Shown here: positions 21,950 to 32,341 of the stretch, in pieces
Numbering within the stretch: the first letter of the stretch is position 1
How the letters are laid out: each line of letters begins with the position of its first letter
Source of the DNA: Simmondsia chinensis
Lineage: Eukaryota; Streptophyta; Magnoliopsida; Caryophyllales; Simmondsiaceae
NCBI GenBank assembly: GCA_018398585.1
Contig: JAGTTD010000001.1
Span: 25,551,438 to 25,615,437 of the forward strand
Direction of reading: 5' to 3'
DNA: 64,000 nucleotides
Made by a program: the position numbers and the translations under genes
Notes under the pieces: model-generated
Database searches by the model: none
Seen by the model: the letters and a program-made list of their open reading frames with translations, nothing else
Told to the model about the DNA's origin: nothing

Positions 21950-22417
21950 TGTTATGATTCTTGGATGAATCATAAGCTAAACCTAGGGTCTTGATAGCAA
22001 TTTGCATAAAGAAATGAGATCAAGAATTGTATGAATAGAATTCAATTGAAGAATTGGGATTAAAGATGAGATAAGAAAGATAGGATGAGATCAATTGAAG
22101 ATTATCAAGAAGTGAAATAGAGATTGAGAAGAGAAATCAAGATTGAGATACTAGAGAAAATATCTAGATAGAGATAGTGAGCATTGAGCTCAAAGAGGAA
22201 GAAAGAATCAATTCATTATTATTCAACTTATGAGACTTACAACCAAGAACAACCTATTTATACTAAAGCTAACACAAGCACCAAACTAAAGCAACGAACT
22301 GATCCAATGACAACTAACCTAACCATATGAGCTAATATAATACTTATTCATGACATTACTACTAGAATATTATCTAAGACCAAATACTACTAAGCATATC
22401 CTAATACAATCATGACA
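21950..22417 (-). repeat. 3' LTR of N1
   Basis: The plus strand starts TGTTATGATTC and ends AATCATGACA. On the minus strand a TATA-like TATAAATAGG lies near 22252-22261. It pairs with 23984-24450 at roughly 95% identity by eye. Confidence 0.92.
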
Positions 22418-22430
22418 ATACCTCCCCCTT
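22418..22430 (-). other. Polypurine tract of N1
   Basis: The minus strand reads AAGGGGGAGGTAT directly before the 3' LTR, with the coding-like remnant ILEDKNL just upstream. Confidence 0.88.
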
Positions 22431-22696
22431 AAGAGATTCTTGTCCTCAAGAATCTTATCAAGGAAAAGGGAGACTTGAACAACTCTTGTTAAACTGAAAT
22501 ACATTTGAAATTGCATCAGGATTGGGGGCTGATTGGAGTCTACAGCAAGACTTCTTATTATTTATGCTGGAATGCTGAATTTTGCAGCTGGAATTCATGT
22601 AATTCAGCAAATAAATGAACTAAACAACTTGCAAATATCCTCCCACTTGAGAAGCTTGCGTATGTGTTGTCCTGGGGCTGCATCAAGTTGATTCAA

Positions 22697-23340
22697 TCAC
22701 TCATCAATCTGTCGCCCTTTCATGCAAGTAACTCGGCTCAAACCTGGTTCCCAACAGAATTCAGCTTCTAAATCAACAACATTGGTATGTAAGACAGGCA
22801 GCTGAACGGTTACAAACTCTACTGCTGTCATGTTAATCTGCTTCGGTTCATGTTTCTGAGGCTGTGAAATTGGCTCTTGTACTTGCAAATGTGCAATCTC
22901 ATCATGAAGATTCAGGTCATGTTCTTCAAATTCAGATGCTGCAACCTCAGAATTATCAGCTGGAATTTGATCACTTGGTTGCACTGCTGCAATTGCAACT
23001 TGATGCTTTACTGAAATTTCCTGAGATGCAGCACTAATATTCAATGGAACATCTGATTTTTCATCAATTCTAATTGGCATGACTTCAGTACCAGGTGGAG
23101 TTGTTGGCTCTTGCACTTCATCTAATATTTGCTCAAGTCCATGTGGTGCTGCATTATCTGTTTTTGCTGCTGGAATTTGCATTTCTTTAGGGTCTTTTGC
23201 TGAAATTTCCAGATCACCCTCGTAAACTGATTCATGTTGTTGATAATTCTTACATTCTTGGGCAATTTGTTGTTTAGCTTTAGAGGAATTTTGATGTTTT
23301 AAAGATCTTGCTTCATTTCCATTAGAACTTGCATAACATG
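22697..23340 (-). CDS. N1 internal ORF remnant, unknown function
   Basis: On the minus strand the frame is open from about 23340 to the stop at 22697. The region open from its first ATG (23182) is 161 residues. It is rich in Gln, Glu, Pro and Ala with no recognised domain. The segment KDPKEMQIPA near 23185 matches EPKEMRVPA in N2, so part of this ORF is shared between the two copies. A short upstream ATG frame (MAEFLRCCDHVMQVLME) ends at a stop and lies in another frame, which suggests a frameshift near the N-terminus. It may be a degraded Gag-like or novel accessory protein. I do not recognise it. Confidence 0.4.
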
Positions 23341-23969
23341 ATCACAACACCTCAAAAATTCAGCCATTCTGATGTACTCGAATTTGTATCAATTGCTTAG
23401 AAGAGTTTGTAGTTGACCTTGCTCACTGACTCTTCTTAATCAAATCGTGAACTAAATGCAGCTAGTTTGCATCAAGTCCGCAACTAAGATCAGATTCTGT
23501 TGCGCTGAACCTTGAGCACTTTGATCTCATATAATGTGATTCTAATTCAAGCTGAATCAAGGACTCAAGTAGCTGAATCCTGCAGCCAGTTCAATTCTGA
23601 GTTTTCACAAAATCACTCGCAGGTATTGCTATGGGACATCAACTTCATTCAGCTCATTCCTTTGCAAGAGCTCTTGAATTTGTTATAACCAAATCTAGTG
23701 CAACAGTCACTGCAAGCTCACTTCAATGTTAATGCAGCAATTATTATGAAGTGAATTGCTACTGTGGCATAAGATTGATCAAATATCAACCTTTTGAACA
23801 ATTTCCATGATCAAGTACTCAAGAACTTGATATCAATCAACTTGACTTGGAAGCAACTAGCTGACAGCAGCACCTGATGTCCTCTGCCACATGGTCTTGA
23901 TCAATTCCAGCTCAATCTTGAATCAGGCAATGAATACAAGAATCTAATCACCAATGAAAGCAAAAATCA

Positions 23970-23982
23970 GGCTCTGATACCA
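23970..23982 (-). other. Primer binding site of N1 (initiator tRNA-Met)
   Basis: The minus strand reads TGGTATCAGAGCC, one base inside the LTR. It is identical to the gypsy-A PBS. Confidence 0.92.
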
Positions 23983-23983
23983 C

Positions 23984-24450
23984 TATTATGATTCTTGGAT
24001 GAATCATAAGCAAAACTTAGGGTTTTGATAGGAATTTACATAAAGAAATGAGATCAAGAATTGTATGAATAGAATTCAATTGAAGAATTGAGATTAAGAT
24101 AAGATAAGAATGATAGGATGAGATCAATTCAAGATTATCAAGAAGTGAAGTAGAGATTGAGAAGAGAAATCAAGATTGAGATACTAGAGAAAATATCTAG
24201 ATAGAGATAGAGAGCATTGAGCTCAAAGAGGAAGAAAGAATCAATTCATTATTATCCAACTTATGAGACTTACAACCAAGAACAACCTATTTAGACTAAA
24301 GCTGACACAAGCACCAAACTAAAGCAACGAACCAATCCAATGACAACTAACCAAACCATATGAGCTAATACAAGACTTATTCATGACATTACTACTAGAA
24401 TATTATCTAAGGCCAAATACTTCTAAGCATATCCTAATACAATCATGACA
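23984..24450 (-). repeat. 5' LTR of N1
   Basis: It is the partner of 21950-22417. Its inner end on the plus strand is TATTATGATTC, so the terminal TG has mutated to TA. The outer end AATCATGACA is followed by the target duplication CTCAG. Confidence 0.92.
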
Positions 24451-25745
24451 CTCAGACTACAATTTACATGTTTGTTCTAAGTGGTTTATAAGACTAAGCC
24501 ACAGATAGACTTGGAACAAATGATATGGATTGTTGTTTCAAAGACTCGTAGTCGAAGACAAGTCGGGACCACTTGTACATTAAGACTATAACGTGACACT
24601 TTAGATGGCTTGTCTTGGTCATGTGGATGGAGATCCAAAAATGTTAGGTTAGTGTGTTTGACACACTGAGTTGGACCATGTGGGTTACTTATTTCTAGAC
24701 TACTATCGGAGATGAGTGATTTGCATTGTACTGTTTGAACGATGACTCTAAATCCTGAGGGTATTCTGGACTTGTGCATGGAGTTTTAGTTACTTTGGTG
24801 TACGATAAGTAAGGTTTAAAACTAATGACTGAAATCCCACGTACACTAGGTAGCGACGTGAAGTGTGACAAGGATCAGGTATTCAATAGGGAATCTACAG
24901 TCTCTTATGAGATACAGATGTCTCCTTTGTTGATTCGCAAATATTTGAATGGTTCGAAAACTTTGGCCAAAGTATTCCAAGTGTTTGACATTTGGAATTT
25001 ATACTGTGAATATGTTCAAGTATAAATGAATTATTCAGTGAAGGGCGAGTCGGTAACTAATGGAGAAGCTATGAGAAGGATAATGGTAATAGTTATATTT
25101 ATCCTTTGTCATGGACATTAGTGGAAGGGTTGTTGTCATCAATATAGTATATTAGGGAGATATCGAATAAATAATTTAAGTCTGGAGTGCAGTGAGATTT
25201 ATTTAGTGGAATTAAGTCTCATTACATGGTAATTAATTTAATATCATGAGATGATTTAATTTAGCACATTTGGAGCTAGATTTAAATTGTCCCCGAGGTC
25301 CCTTAGCAAGCCTCTATAATTATTGCCATTGGAAAAATATTAAAGAATTCATGAGATGAATTATTTACCCATAAGATGGGTAAATTAATTTTGCCAAACA
25401 TTATTCATGAGATGAATAAATATTAAAAATTGTAAAATAAAATAATTTTGGAAAATTAAAATTCACAGGATGAATTTTTACATGTGGGAAACAAAGTAGA
25501 ATAAGAAAAAAATAAAAAGAAAAAGCTGCACAGGGCGATCCGCGTGAACCGGATCCAACGAAACAGCGCGCGGGGACGAATCATGAGATGACACTTGTCA
25601 CACGTTTTTCAATTAAACTAACGGGCGCAAATTTGGGACAATGAAACATCGCGTTTTACTTGTTTTAAATTCAAAACGGTGCGTTTTGACATAAACTGCG
25701 AATCCTTTTTCAACTATAATTAGATTTTTTTGCTCTGGTATATTT

Positions 25746-25755
25746 CTATAAATAG
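25746..25755 (+). promoter_or_regulatory. TATA box in copia-2 LTR
   Basis: CTATAAATAG lies about 480 bp before the LTR end, in the same relative place and context as the copia-1 TATA box. Confidence 0.65.
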
Positions 25756-26229
25756 AAGGGCTTATTCCGAGGTTTGGCATTCAAGTTGAAATATTTTCTT
25801 GGGGTTTCTGAACTTGTTTCTGAAACCCAGTTCAATATTTTTCGGAGCCCACCCTTCGGGCAGTTCGTGGTCATTGCGTAGAAGGTCTCGGGGCCTCGAT
25901 TTTGAAGAAAATTATTTTCTTTCTAGTTTTTCTTTTATTAGAGCAACTCCAGGTATATTCTTCTTTCCTTCTTCTTTTAGTTTCGCTTTTCTATTTATTT
26001 ATAGTATTCGTTATTGTGCTTGCTTAAGTTTATGTATTATTATTAATGTATTAGAGTAAAAGGCATGTAGATCTAAATTAAGAATTTAGATCTAATGATT
26101 TAAATTATGAATTTAAGTCAGTAAATTTAAAATTATGAATTTTAAATCAACCCTAGGTTTAGAGTTATGAATTCTAAACCTGTTCTGCTGCATAATCTTT
26201 AGAGAAAATTTTTGAAATTCATCCCAACA

Positions 26230-26459
26230 ACCGGTATTAGGGCAAAGGGTTTATAGAGATAAACCTGTTCCCGGGAACTCTCGCACGTGAGGTGTCATGA
26301 AGTGTGACTCTCCGACCGGGGGCTTAGGTAGAGAGAAGAGTCTCCTACTTTAAGTGCTCTTATAGGTGCCTATTGTTGTGACCATAGTTGAGAACTGTGA
26401 ACCCAATAGTAGGCATCAGAGTTTATTTTTCTATAAAATTCATATGCTTTTTCCCAACA
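26230..26459 (+). other. Extra 230 bp between two LTR-end/PBS-like sites of copia-2
   Basis: After the LTR end CCCAACA at 26229 comes CCGGTATTAGGGC, a degraded PBS-like string. About 220 bp later the sequence again reads AAATTCATATG...CCCAACA, followed by TAGTATCAGAGCC. Copia-1 has only one such site. No coding sequence is seen in between. Confidence 0.6.
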
Positions 26460-26461
26460 AT

Positions 26462-26474
26462 TAGTATCAGAGCC
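26462..26474 (+). other. Primer binding site of copia-2
   Basis: It reads TAGTATCAGAGCC, the initiator-Met PBS with one change. The following bases (AGCCTCTAATTACATTC) match the copia-1 PBS-proximal leader, so this is probably the functional PBS. Confidence 0.8.
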
Positions 26475-26678
26475 AGCCTCTAATTACATTCATAATATAC
26501 ATGACTAGTACAATAAGATCAAAATAAATAGATTTACGATTTAATAAAATAGATATTTTATTAAGAAGGAAAGTTAGTTTAATTTGACGGTTCGATTTAA
26601 ATTGTATAAATCAATGATTAAATTTAGATGATTGTTTGTATTTGTGATTTAAATTGTTTGAATCATTAAAGTAATTAA

Positions 26679-27233
26679 TGTTATGATCCAAGAATCTGAG
26701 GCATGAGCTGATGGTGGCTGTGTTGCTGTCCTACTGCTATGCTGCTTCTGTTATTTGCTGTGTGCTGCGATGGTGGCTGTCTTGCAGCCATTTGATGACC
26801 ATTTAGTGTGGGGAAGTTGTATTAGCTTGTTGATATTATAACTAGAATGAGTCTTGATGTAATTAGTTGCATAAGTCTCTTGTTAAGTCATGTAATAAGT
26901 GGGCTCCAGTGGCATGTAGCCTAGGTGGTCAATGGCCTGTCAAGGTTGGCGGCAAATTAGTTAGATGGCGGTTAAGTCGGTTAGGCCATGGGTCCAAATG
27001 CATTGTATCCCTAGAAATTTTTGGTCTAAACCATCCTTGGAGGAAGTAGTATAAATAGATGGCTCTACTTGTAATCCATAACAACTTTGATGAATGAAAT
27101 TGATATCTTGATATCTCTCTACTTCTCACCTCCTTTCCCTTATCTCATCTAAACTCTAAATTTTCTTCTCACCTCATACTCTCACTATCCCAACCAAGGT
27201 TAAGTTTCAAGAGCAATCTTTGAAACCTTAACA
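26679..27233 (+). repeat. Solo LTR in the copia-2 leader
   Basis: This 555-bp segment starts TGTTATGATCC and ends AACCTTAACA, flanked on both sides by ATTAA (26674-26678 and 27234-27238), a perfect 5-bp target duplication. It has a TATA box GTATAAATAG at 27049-27058 and a CT-rich tail like the gypsy-B LTR. There is no interior, so it is a recombined solo LTR of a related gypsy family. Confidence 0.9.
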
Positions 27234-28499
27234 ATTAATTGTTAATTAGATTGTTTTAAAGTATCGATTTAAATTGTTTAAATCAGTTAAAAGAGTTAAT
27301 AGTTAACTAGGTTGTTTATTTTGACGATTTAAATTGATTGAATCGTTAATGAATTAATCGTCAATTCGGAACAACCCATAAATTTACAATTGTGTTCTTC
27401 GTATAATGAGATTGTACATTCTCAGTCATGATTTACGAAATTGGACAAATTTGATCTAATAGGATTAAATTCAAATATTTTTATAAATTTGGATAAAGTT
27501 GATCTAATGAGATTAGATTTAATTATTTTATACAAAATCAGATAAAATTGGTTTAATGAGATTAAATTAAATTTATTATAATTTAAATATTTTAATTTAA
27601 AAAAATAAAAATTCGGACGCGTTTGTCAGCGTCAGGCTGACGCTGGCGTCACTGACTTCAGCATCAGATATTTAAAAAAATATATTTTTTTTATTTATTT
27701 ACTGATTTGCATAACAATTATTATTTAATTATTTTATTAATTTTCTTTTAGAATGAGATTCTAAATTAAATTATGAGATAATTTAAGTTGTAAATCAGTG
27801 TAATTTTTCACACTAGATCAAGGGCACGTTCTCTGATCATTCACGCGCTTAAGGAGCTTGATGGCCTGACGTGGGAAGAAAATGCCGCGAAAATAGGGAG
27901 CAGCTTTTATTTAGTTTTTGCTAAATAAGAGATGATATTGTAGTTCAAAAGTAGTCCAAAGGCTCATACAAAACTTCTTCAAGCTTTTTTTACAACACAC
28001 TTGTGCTTTTTACCTAGGAGTAGCTTTCCCTTGACTAGTTACTTGTTACGCCGCCTCTCCCGTAGTAATGGGTAAATTGCTTAGCTCATCGTTGCACAGA
28101 TACAAAGAATGGTTAGATGGATTTCATGCTTTGTTTGTTTGCTAAAGTTATTATAGAAGTTCACAAGTCTCAAAATATCAAGTGGAAGCGAGCTTCTAAG
28201 TGAATGATCATGGCCTTCATTACCGATCTGGCAGTATATAGTAGGTGGGCGCGACTCCCCGAGGATAGCATTCATTTGCATAATACAGGTTAGATCTCTA
28301 AGGATGGACTGAAGTGCAGGAAAAGCAGGTGCGGCCACGCTAACATGGAGTGCTTCGTGGACTTGTATCGATGTCACGGTAGCCATGTACACTTAACTAG
28401 GGTCTACATTAGCCTCCCCAAGGAGCTCCGTTATATGACCATAGAGGTTGAGGAAAAGTGGTGTGTTAAATATGTTCAGTAAAGAGTTTACAAGAAAAC

Positions 28500-29180
28500 A
28501 TATTTACTGTGAAATGTCCTCACCCTTCTGATATCTCAATTTGGCCTCACTGAAGGGGAGTTTACAAGCGTCAGATTGTGAATTTTGAACTTTGAAATTT
28601 TTTTTTTTTTTTTTGGCCAAAAGTAAGAAAACTAATCCTCTATGTTATATGACTTTTTTTTATAGTTTTTTATTTCAAACTAGTTGTTATGCTTTTGCTT
28701 TGTGATCAATACTAGTTGTTTGCTCTATTTTGCTTAAGTTTTGTGTGTGTGGTTGCCGTAAACGTGAAAACAAAACAAACAAGCAAAAGGACTCACCGTG
28801 ACTATAAAGTGAGCCTAATTAAGAACCGCACATCTTTGATCTCAACCACTCACCATTTTCGAAGAAAAGGTTGTGATAAGTTGGTATATCTGACATCAGT
28901 TATGCCGTGAGTTCTGCTAACGCTTCAATTAAGAAGACTTTTGTTAAATGTTTTTGTTGATTTCTTGCTATTTTTATGATAGAAAATTAAAAGGATATGA
29001 ACCTAACATTGGCAATTCAGTGACAGAGTAGGACCCACATAACCTTTCCCCGTACACTTAAAAGTCAGGAACTGGAGGTCCCAACCCTTCTTCAGAGGAA
29101 ATGACGTTGCTAAGATACCACTAGAACCTAGGGCATTTAGTTGGCCTAGGGGGCTTGCAGCTGCTGTTGAAGTGCTCTAA
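28500..29180. other. No recognised feature
   Basis: This AT-rich sequence has a T run near 28597-28614. Short open stretches show no family resemblance. Confidence 0.4.
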
Positions 29181-29516
29181 GTAGTAAGGAGGATCCAGGA
29201 TCTGCAAGCTCAAGGGATCAAAAGTTTGGAAGATGAGATCCATCACTTCGAGGAAAGGTTAAGTCTCCTTAAGGAAGAGCTATTGTCCTTGAGACAATGG
29301 CATCTTTCTCAAGGTTCAGTAGTTGGAGCTCCCGAAGAAGCCACAGTGGAGACCCAAAAGAGCAACCACACCATTCAAGAAGAAGCTCTCTCCTTGGATC
29401 AAGAGCTAAATGCCACCACTAGCCAACTGCCCTTGATTGAGGAATCCTTAGTGAGGATTGAGATTCAACTCTTTTTACTTTTTATTTCTTGTAAAGAGAT
29501 TTTGGCTGTATGAGTC
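29181..29516 (+). pseudogene. Coiled-coil ORF remnant, unknown
   Basis: After a stop at 29178 the frame is open to 29513. There is no ATG near its beginning; the first residues read VVRRIQDLQAQGIKSLEDEI. The Leu/Glu heptad pattern (EERLSLLKEELLSLRQW) predicts a coiled coil, followed by an acidic Ser/Thr/Gln part. It lies on the strand opposite the Ogre-type integrase, just beyond that integrase's C-terminus. That is the position in which Tat-lineage elements can carry an antisense extra ORF. The assignment is an inference from place and composition only. Confidence 0.35.
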
Positions 29517-29744
29517 ACTTACTTGTAATCTTTTGTATATAAGCCATGTACCGTTTGACAATATTACTAAAATACTTATTCTGTTTAATACGTCACTTAG
29601 ATTGGTGGTTTCTTTTTCTTTTATTTCTTTGTTTTGTTAGGCTAAGTATCATGAAGTTGATCCTCGAGACACTGATATTGAAATTGAGCCCATATTTTGG
29701 GGATTCTATACTCAAGAACTTCATTATTAGAATCAAAATTGATG

Positions 29745-30335
29745 GAACATATTTCTTTAGGAACCTACCATTGATAGCCCTAGGGTGAGTTCGTCCATCT
29801 AGATCTTTGAGTAAGTAAGCATTACCTCCAAATACCTTGATAACTCTAACTGGCCTTCCCAGTTTGGGAACTACTTCTCGAAGACACGATCTTTCGAGTC
29901 AAGGGACAAAACCACTTTCCCAACCATATCTCCTAAGTCGAAAGACCTAGGCTTGACTCGTTTGTTGTAGGCTTTAGCCACCCTCTTCTTCTATGTTTTT
30001 AACATGTGAACAACATCAAGCATAACTTGGTTGAAGTAAGTTAGTTTGTTCACTATAGCCTACTCATACTCAAGATAGCTAGTCTAATAAACTAAACCGC
30101 TACTTCAATTAGGGGCACAACATCATGTCCATACGTCAAATGGAAGGGAGTTGTTCTAGCTGCATCTCGTTTAGAGGTTCTATAAGCCCAAAGGCAATCC
30201 AGTAGTAATTCATGCCACATCTTGGGATTGTCCTCAATCATCTTTTCAATATTGCCCTTTAGAATCTTATTAGTTGACTCTTCTCGGCCATTGGCTTGAG
30301 CTTAGTAGGGGGGTTGAATTCCAGATTTTTATGTT
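29745..30335 (-). pseudogene. pol: Ogre/Tat-type integrase C-terminal fragment
   Basis: The minus strand gives AQANGREESTNKILKGNIEK near 30305, then MWHELLLDCLWAYRTSKRD. After stops it gives RVAKAYNKRVKPRSFDLGDM, and finally VIKVFGGNAYLLKDLDG and AINGRFLKKYVP near 29755. These are core and C-terminal motifs of Ogre-like integrases (family pattern: QANGQAExTNKxLK, AYNKxVKPRxFxxGD). Several in-frame stops are present. The first half of the integrase is missing; the sequence upstream is Tekay-like RNase H, so this is a recombinant junction. Confidence 0.78.
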
Positions 30336-30399
30336 GAAACCCTTTTTAGTAAATTAGTGATAAATACCATATATGAAGAGAATATATGTACAAGTTTAT

Positions 30400-31155
30400 G
30401 AGGGGCATACTCTAAGACATGGCATAACGAGCAAGATAGCTTAATCTCCTTGTCGCCTTATCTCAATTCCTGCTCATCTCAAATCATTAATGATATGGGA
30501 TTGTGTAGTGATCATACGAGCAAGATTTCCGTCAGGCTTTCAACTTAATGCATCAGCAACTACACTCACTTTGCCTGGGTGATAATTTTTAAGCAAATCA
30601 TCATCATGGAGCAATTCTGGCCACCTTCATTGCCTCGTATTTAACTACCTTTGCATGTAAATATATTTCAAATTATTATGATTCCCAAGTCACTCCATAC
30701 AAATAATGTCTAAAAATTTTCAATACGATCACTACTACAGTGAGTTCAAGGTCATGAGTTGTGTAATTCTCTTCATACAACTTTAGTTGTCTAGAGGCAT
30801 ATGTGATTACCCATCCATGTTGCATTAAGATGCAACTGAGCCCCTTTTAAGATGCATCACTATACATAACATATTAATGGAGCATTTATTTCAAGAAAAC
30901 TTTCTTCATAGTTGACATCCGATTTAAAACTTTCTATCTTTCTAGTTAGTCTAGTGAAGATTATGGCTGATTTGGCAAAGCTCTTAATGAATCTTCTAAA
31001 AAAACTAACCATACCTAGGAAACTTCTAACTTCTGTTACAGTGGTTGGTTGGGGCAAGTACACAATTGCTTCCACCTTTTGTGGATCGATTGATATTTCT
31101 TCTCCCCAATATCACATGTCCTAGGAAAGAAACCTTAGATAACCACAATTCACAC
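30400..31155 (-). pseudogene. pol: Tekay-like RT C-terminus and RNase H
   Basis: Near 31140 the minus strand resembles the RT thumb (YLRFLS...ISIDPQKVEAIV). It continues with LPQPTTVTEVRSFLGMVSF and FRRFIKSFAKSA near 31050-30980, the chromovirus thumb. RNase H follows with remnants [26 protein letters not shown] near 30720 and YHPGKVSVVADALS near 30570. The catalytic RT core is absent: the protease and thumb are almost adjacent. Stops and frame changes are frequent. The wording matches Tekay/Del more than Reina. Confidence 0.75.
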
Positions 31156-31159
31156 TTTT

Positions 31160-32215
31160 TCAATTTACCGGGTAATTTTTTTTAGAGGAATCATGTTTTA
31201 ATGTTTTAGCAAAGGAAGTGGATGTGAAGGAATAGACATCACTAGAATCGAAAAGAGCATAAGCATATAAAGAATCTACAAGAACAGTACCTATCACCAC
31301 TTTTCCTCCTTTCTCGGCATCTTCCATTGTCTGGGAAAACACCCACCCTATAGTCCTAGGTTGCTCAATTTCTCGCGCTTGTCCTTTTTGTTCAATAGCA
31401 CCTTTCCCACTCTTGCTAGCCCTACTATAACAAGAGGAAGCACTGCGCCCTAGTTTTCTGCACTTGTAACAAATTTTTCCTTTTGAGAAGAATTTTCCAT
31501 AATACGCCCTTCTCTCCCACACTTGAAGTAGTTGCCATTTGCTCTAAAGCAAGGCCTTCCCAAGTGATGTTTTCCCCAGAAGGTGCAAGCCTCTCCCCTT
31601 TCCTGCACTTGTTGATCTAAAAATCGTTTTCTGCTACCTGTCATCCCAAAACTCTCATTTGACCTTTTTTCTCTTCCTATTCTCATTCATTTTAATTTCC
31701 ACCTCTTTCTCCTCCTATAAGATCCTTTCAATTCTAATAGGTCTTTGGTGCTACTCTTAGAAATTATCAAAGGCTTGACTAGACAATGGCTTCCTAATTG
31801 CAAGTCCCAACCCATCATGGTCATATTTCTTTGTTTCAACGAGAGAAATTCTAGCTCTTTTTCTCTTCATACACTTCTTGGATAATATTTTTCCTTTAAA
31901 ACAATCTAAGACTCATCCCAATTATATTGTTCTTCTTCTTCTCTAGACCTACCAGTCTTCCACCAATGTTTAGCTTCCTTTGCAAACTTACACATAGCAA
32001 GTTTCACCATCAAATTTTCTTATGCAATGTCACCATATCCCTCCCTTCCTCATCATTATGTGTCCTATCCATTCTGATTTCTATGAGAAATTTAGCTACA
32101 ACCACACTCATCCCATGAACGTCAGCTTCATGAGGCACCATTGTCGGCTCCCTTCCACCACTTGAGCCGGTATCGTTCATCTAGTCCCTACTTGTGCCCC
32201 GTTGTGTCATCTTCT
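31160..32215 (-). pseudogene. gag-pol: Tekay-like gag and protease
   Basis: A possible start at 32210 gives MTQRGTSRD and then a stop; MNDTGSSGGREPTMVP continues. The gag body is degraded to about 31690. Zinc-knuckle segments follow: CTFWGKHHLGRPC and FKCGREGRIMENS near 31590-31500, and CYKCRKLGRSASSC near 31460, where the Gly-His of the second knuckle is changed. The protease has GTVLVDSLYAYALFDSSDVYSF near 31290, with the catalytic DSG now DSS. The order and spacing match Del/Tekay gag-pro. It is inactive. Confidence 0.75.
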
Positions 32216-32324
32216 TATATATCAGTTTTCTATAAGAACAAGTTGAACATAATTTTTAAAGATATAAGAAAAATATATCCCTTCACCCCCCTTCACGTCG
32301 TAAGTCCTTAGTTCATAACTTAAA

Positions 32325-32336
32325 GCTCCAATACCA
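32325..32336 (-). other. Primer binding site of the Tekay-like element
   Basis: The minus strand reads TGGTATTGGAGC, close to initiator-Met TGGTATCAGAGC, a few bases inside the LTR end GGGGTGTTACA. Confidence 0.75.
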
Positions 32337-32341
32337 CCAAA

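Larger units (their letters stand above)
21950..24450 (-). mobile_element. Non-autonomous LTR element N1
   Basis: Paired LTRs of 468 and 467 bp flank a roughly 1.57-kb interior with PBS and polypurine tract but no RT, integrase or protease. A perfect 5-bp target duplication CTCAG lies at 21945-21949 and 24451-24455, inside the copia-2 LTR. The 3' interior still reads ILEDKNL before the polypurine tract, as at the end of chromovirus pol (gypsy-B reads ILEDKDV). I infer a deletion derivative of a chromovirus whose middle was replaced. Confidence 0.92.
21795..26229 (+). repeat. LTR of copia-2, interrupted by N1
   Basis: It begins TGTCATGAAATCTAG, directly after the truncated LINE, and ends GAAATTCATCCCAACA. 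Without N1 it is about 1.93 kb. It aligns by eye with the inverse of 8802-11801, including the TATA region and the last 25 bases. No second copia-2 LTR is seen, so it is either the 5' LTR of an element truncated downstream or part of a rearranged copy. The leader at 26460-28490 favours the first option. Confidence 0.8.
26460..28500 (+). other. copia-2 leader, interrupted by a solo LTR
   Basis: AT-rich non-coding sequence with long blocks alignable to the inverse of 7940-8800 in copia-1, for example TAGAATGAGATTCTAA near 27750 and ACATTAGCCTCC near 28408. No gag start is recognised before similarity ends near 28490. The stretch 27840-28380 has no clear counterpart and no gene that I can support. 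Confidence 0.65.

Noticed and set aside
28716..28910. 64-residue ORF on plus
   Set aside because: Short, AT-driven, no motif, between element remnants.
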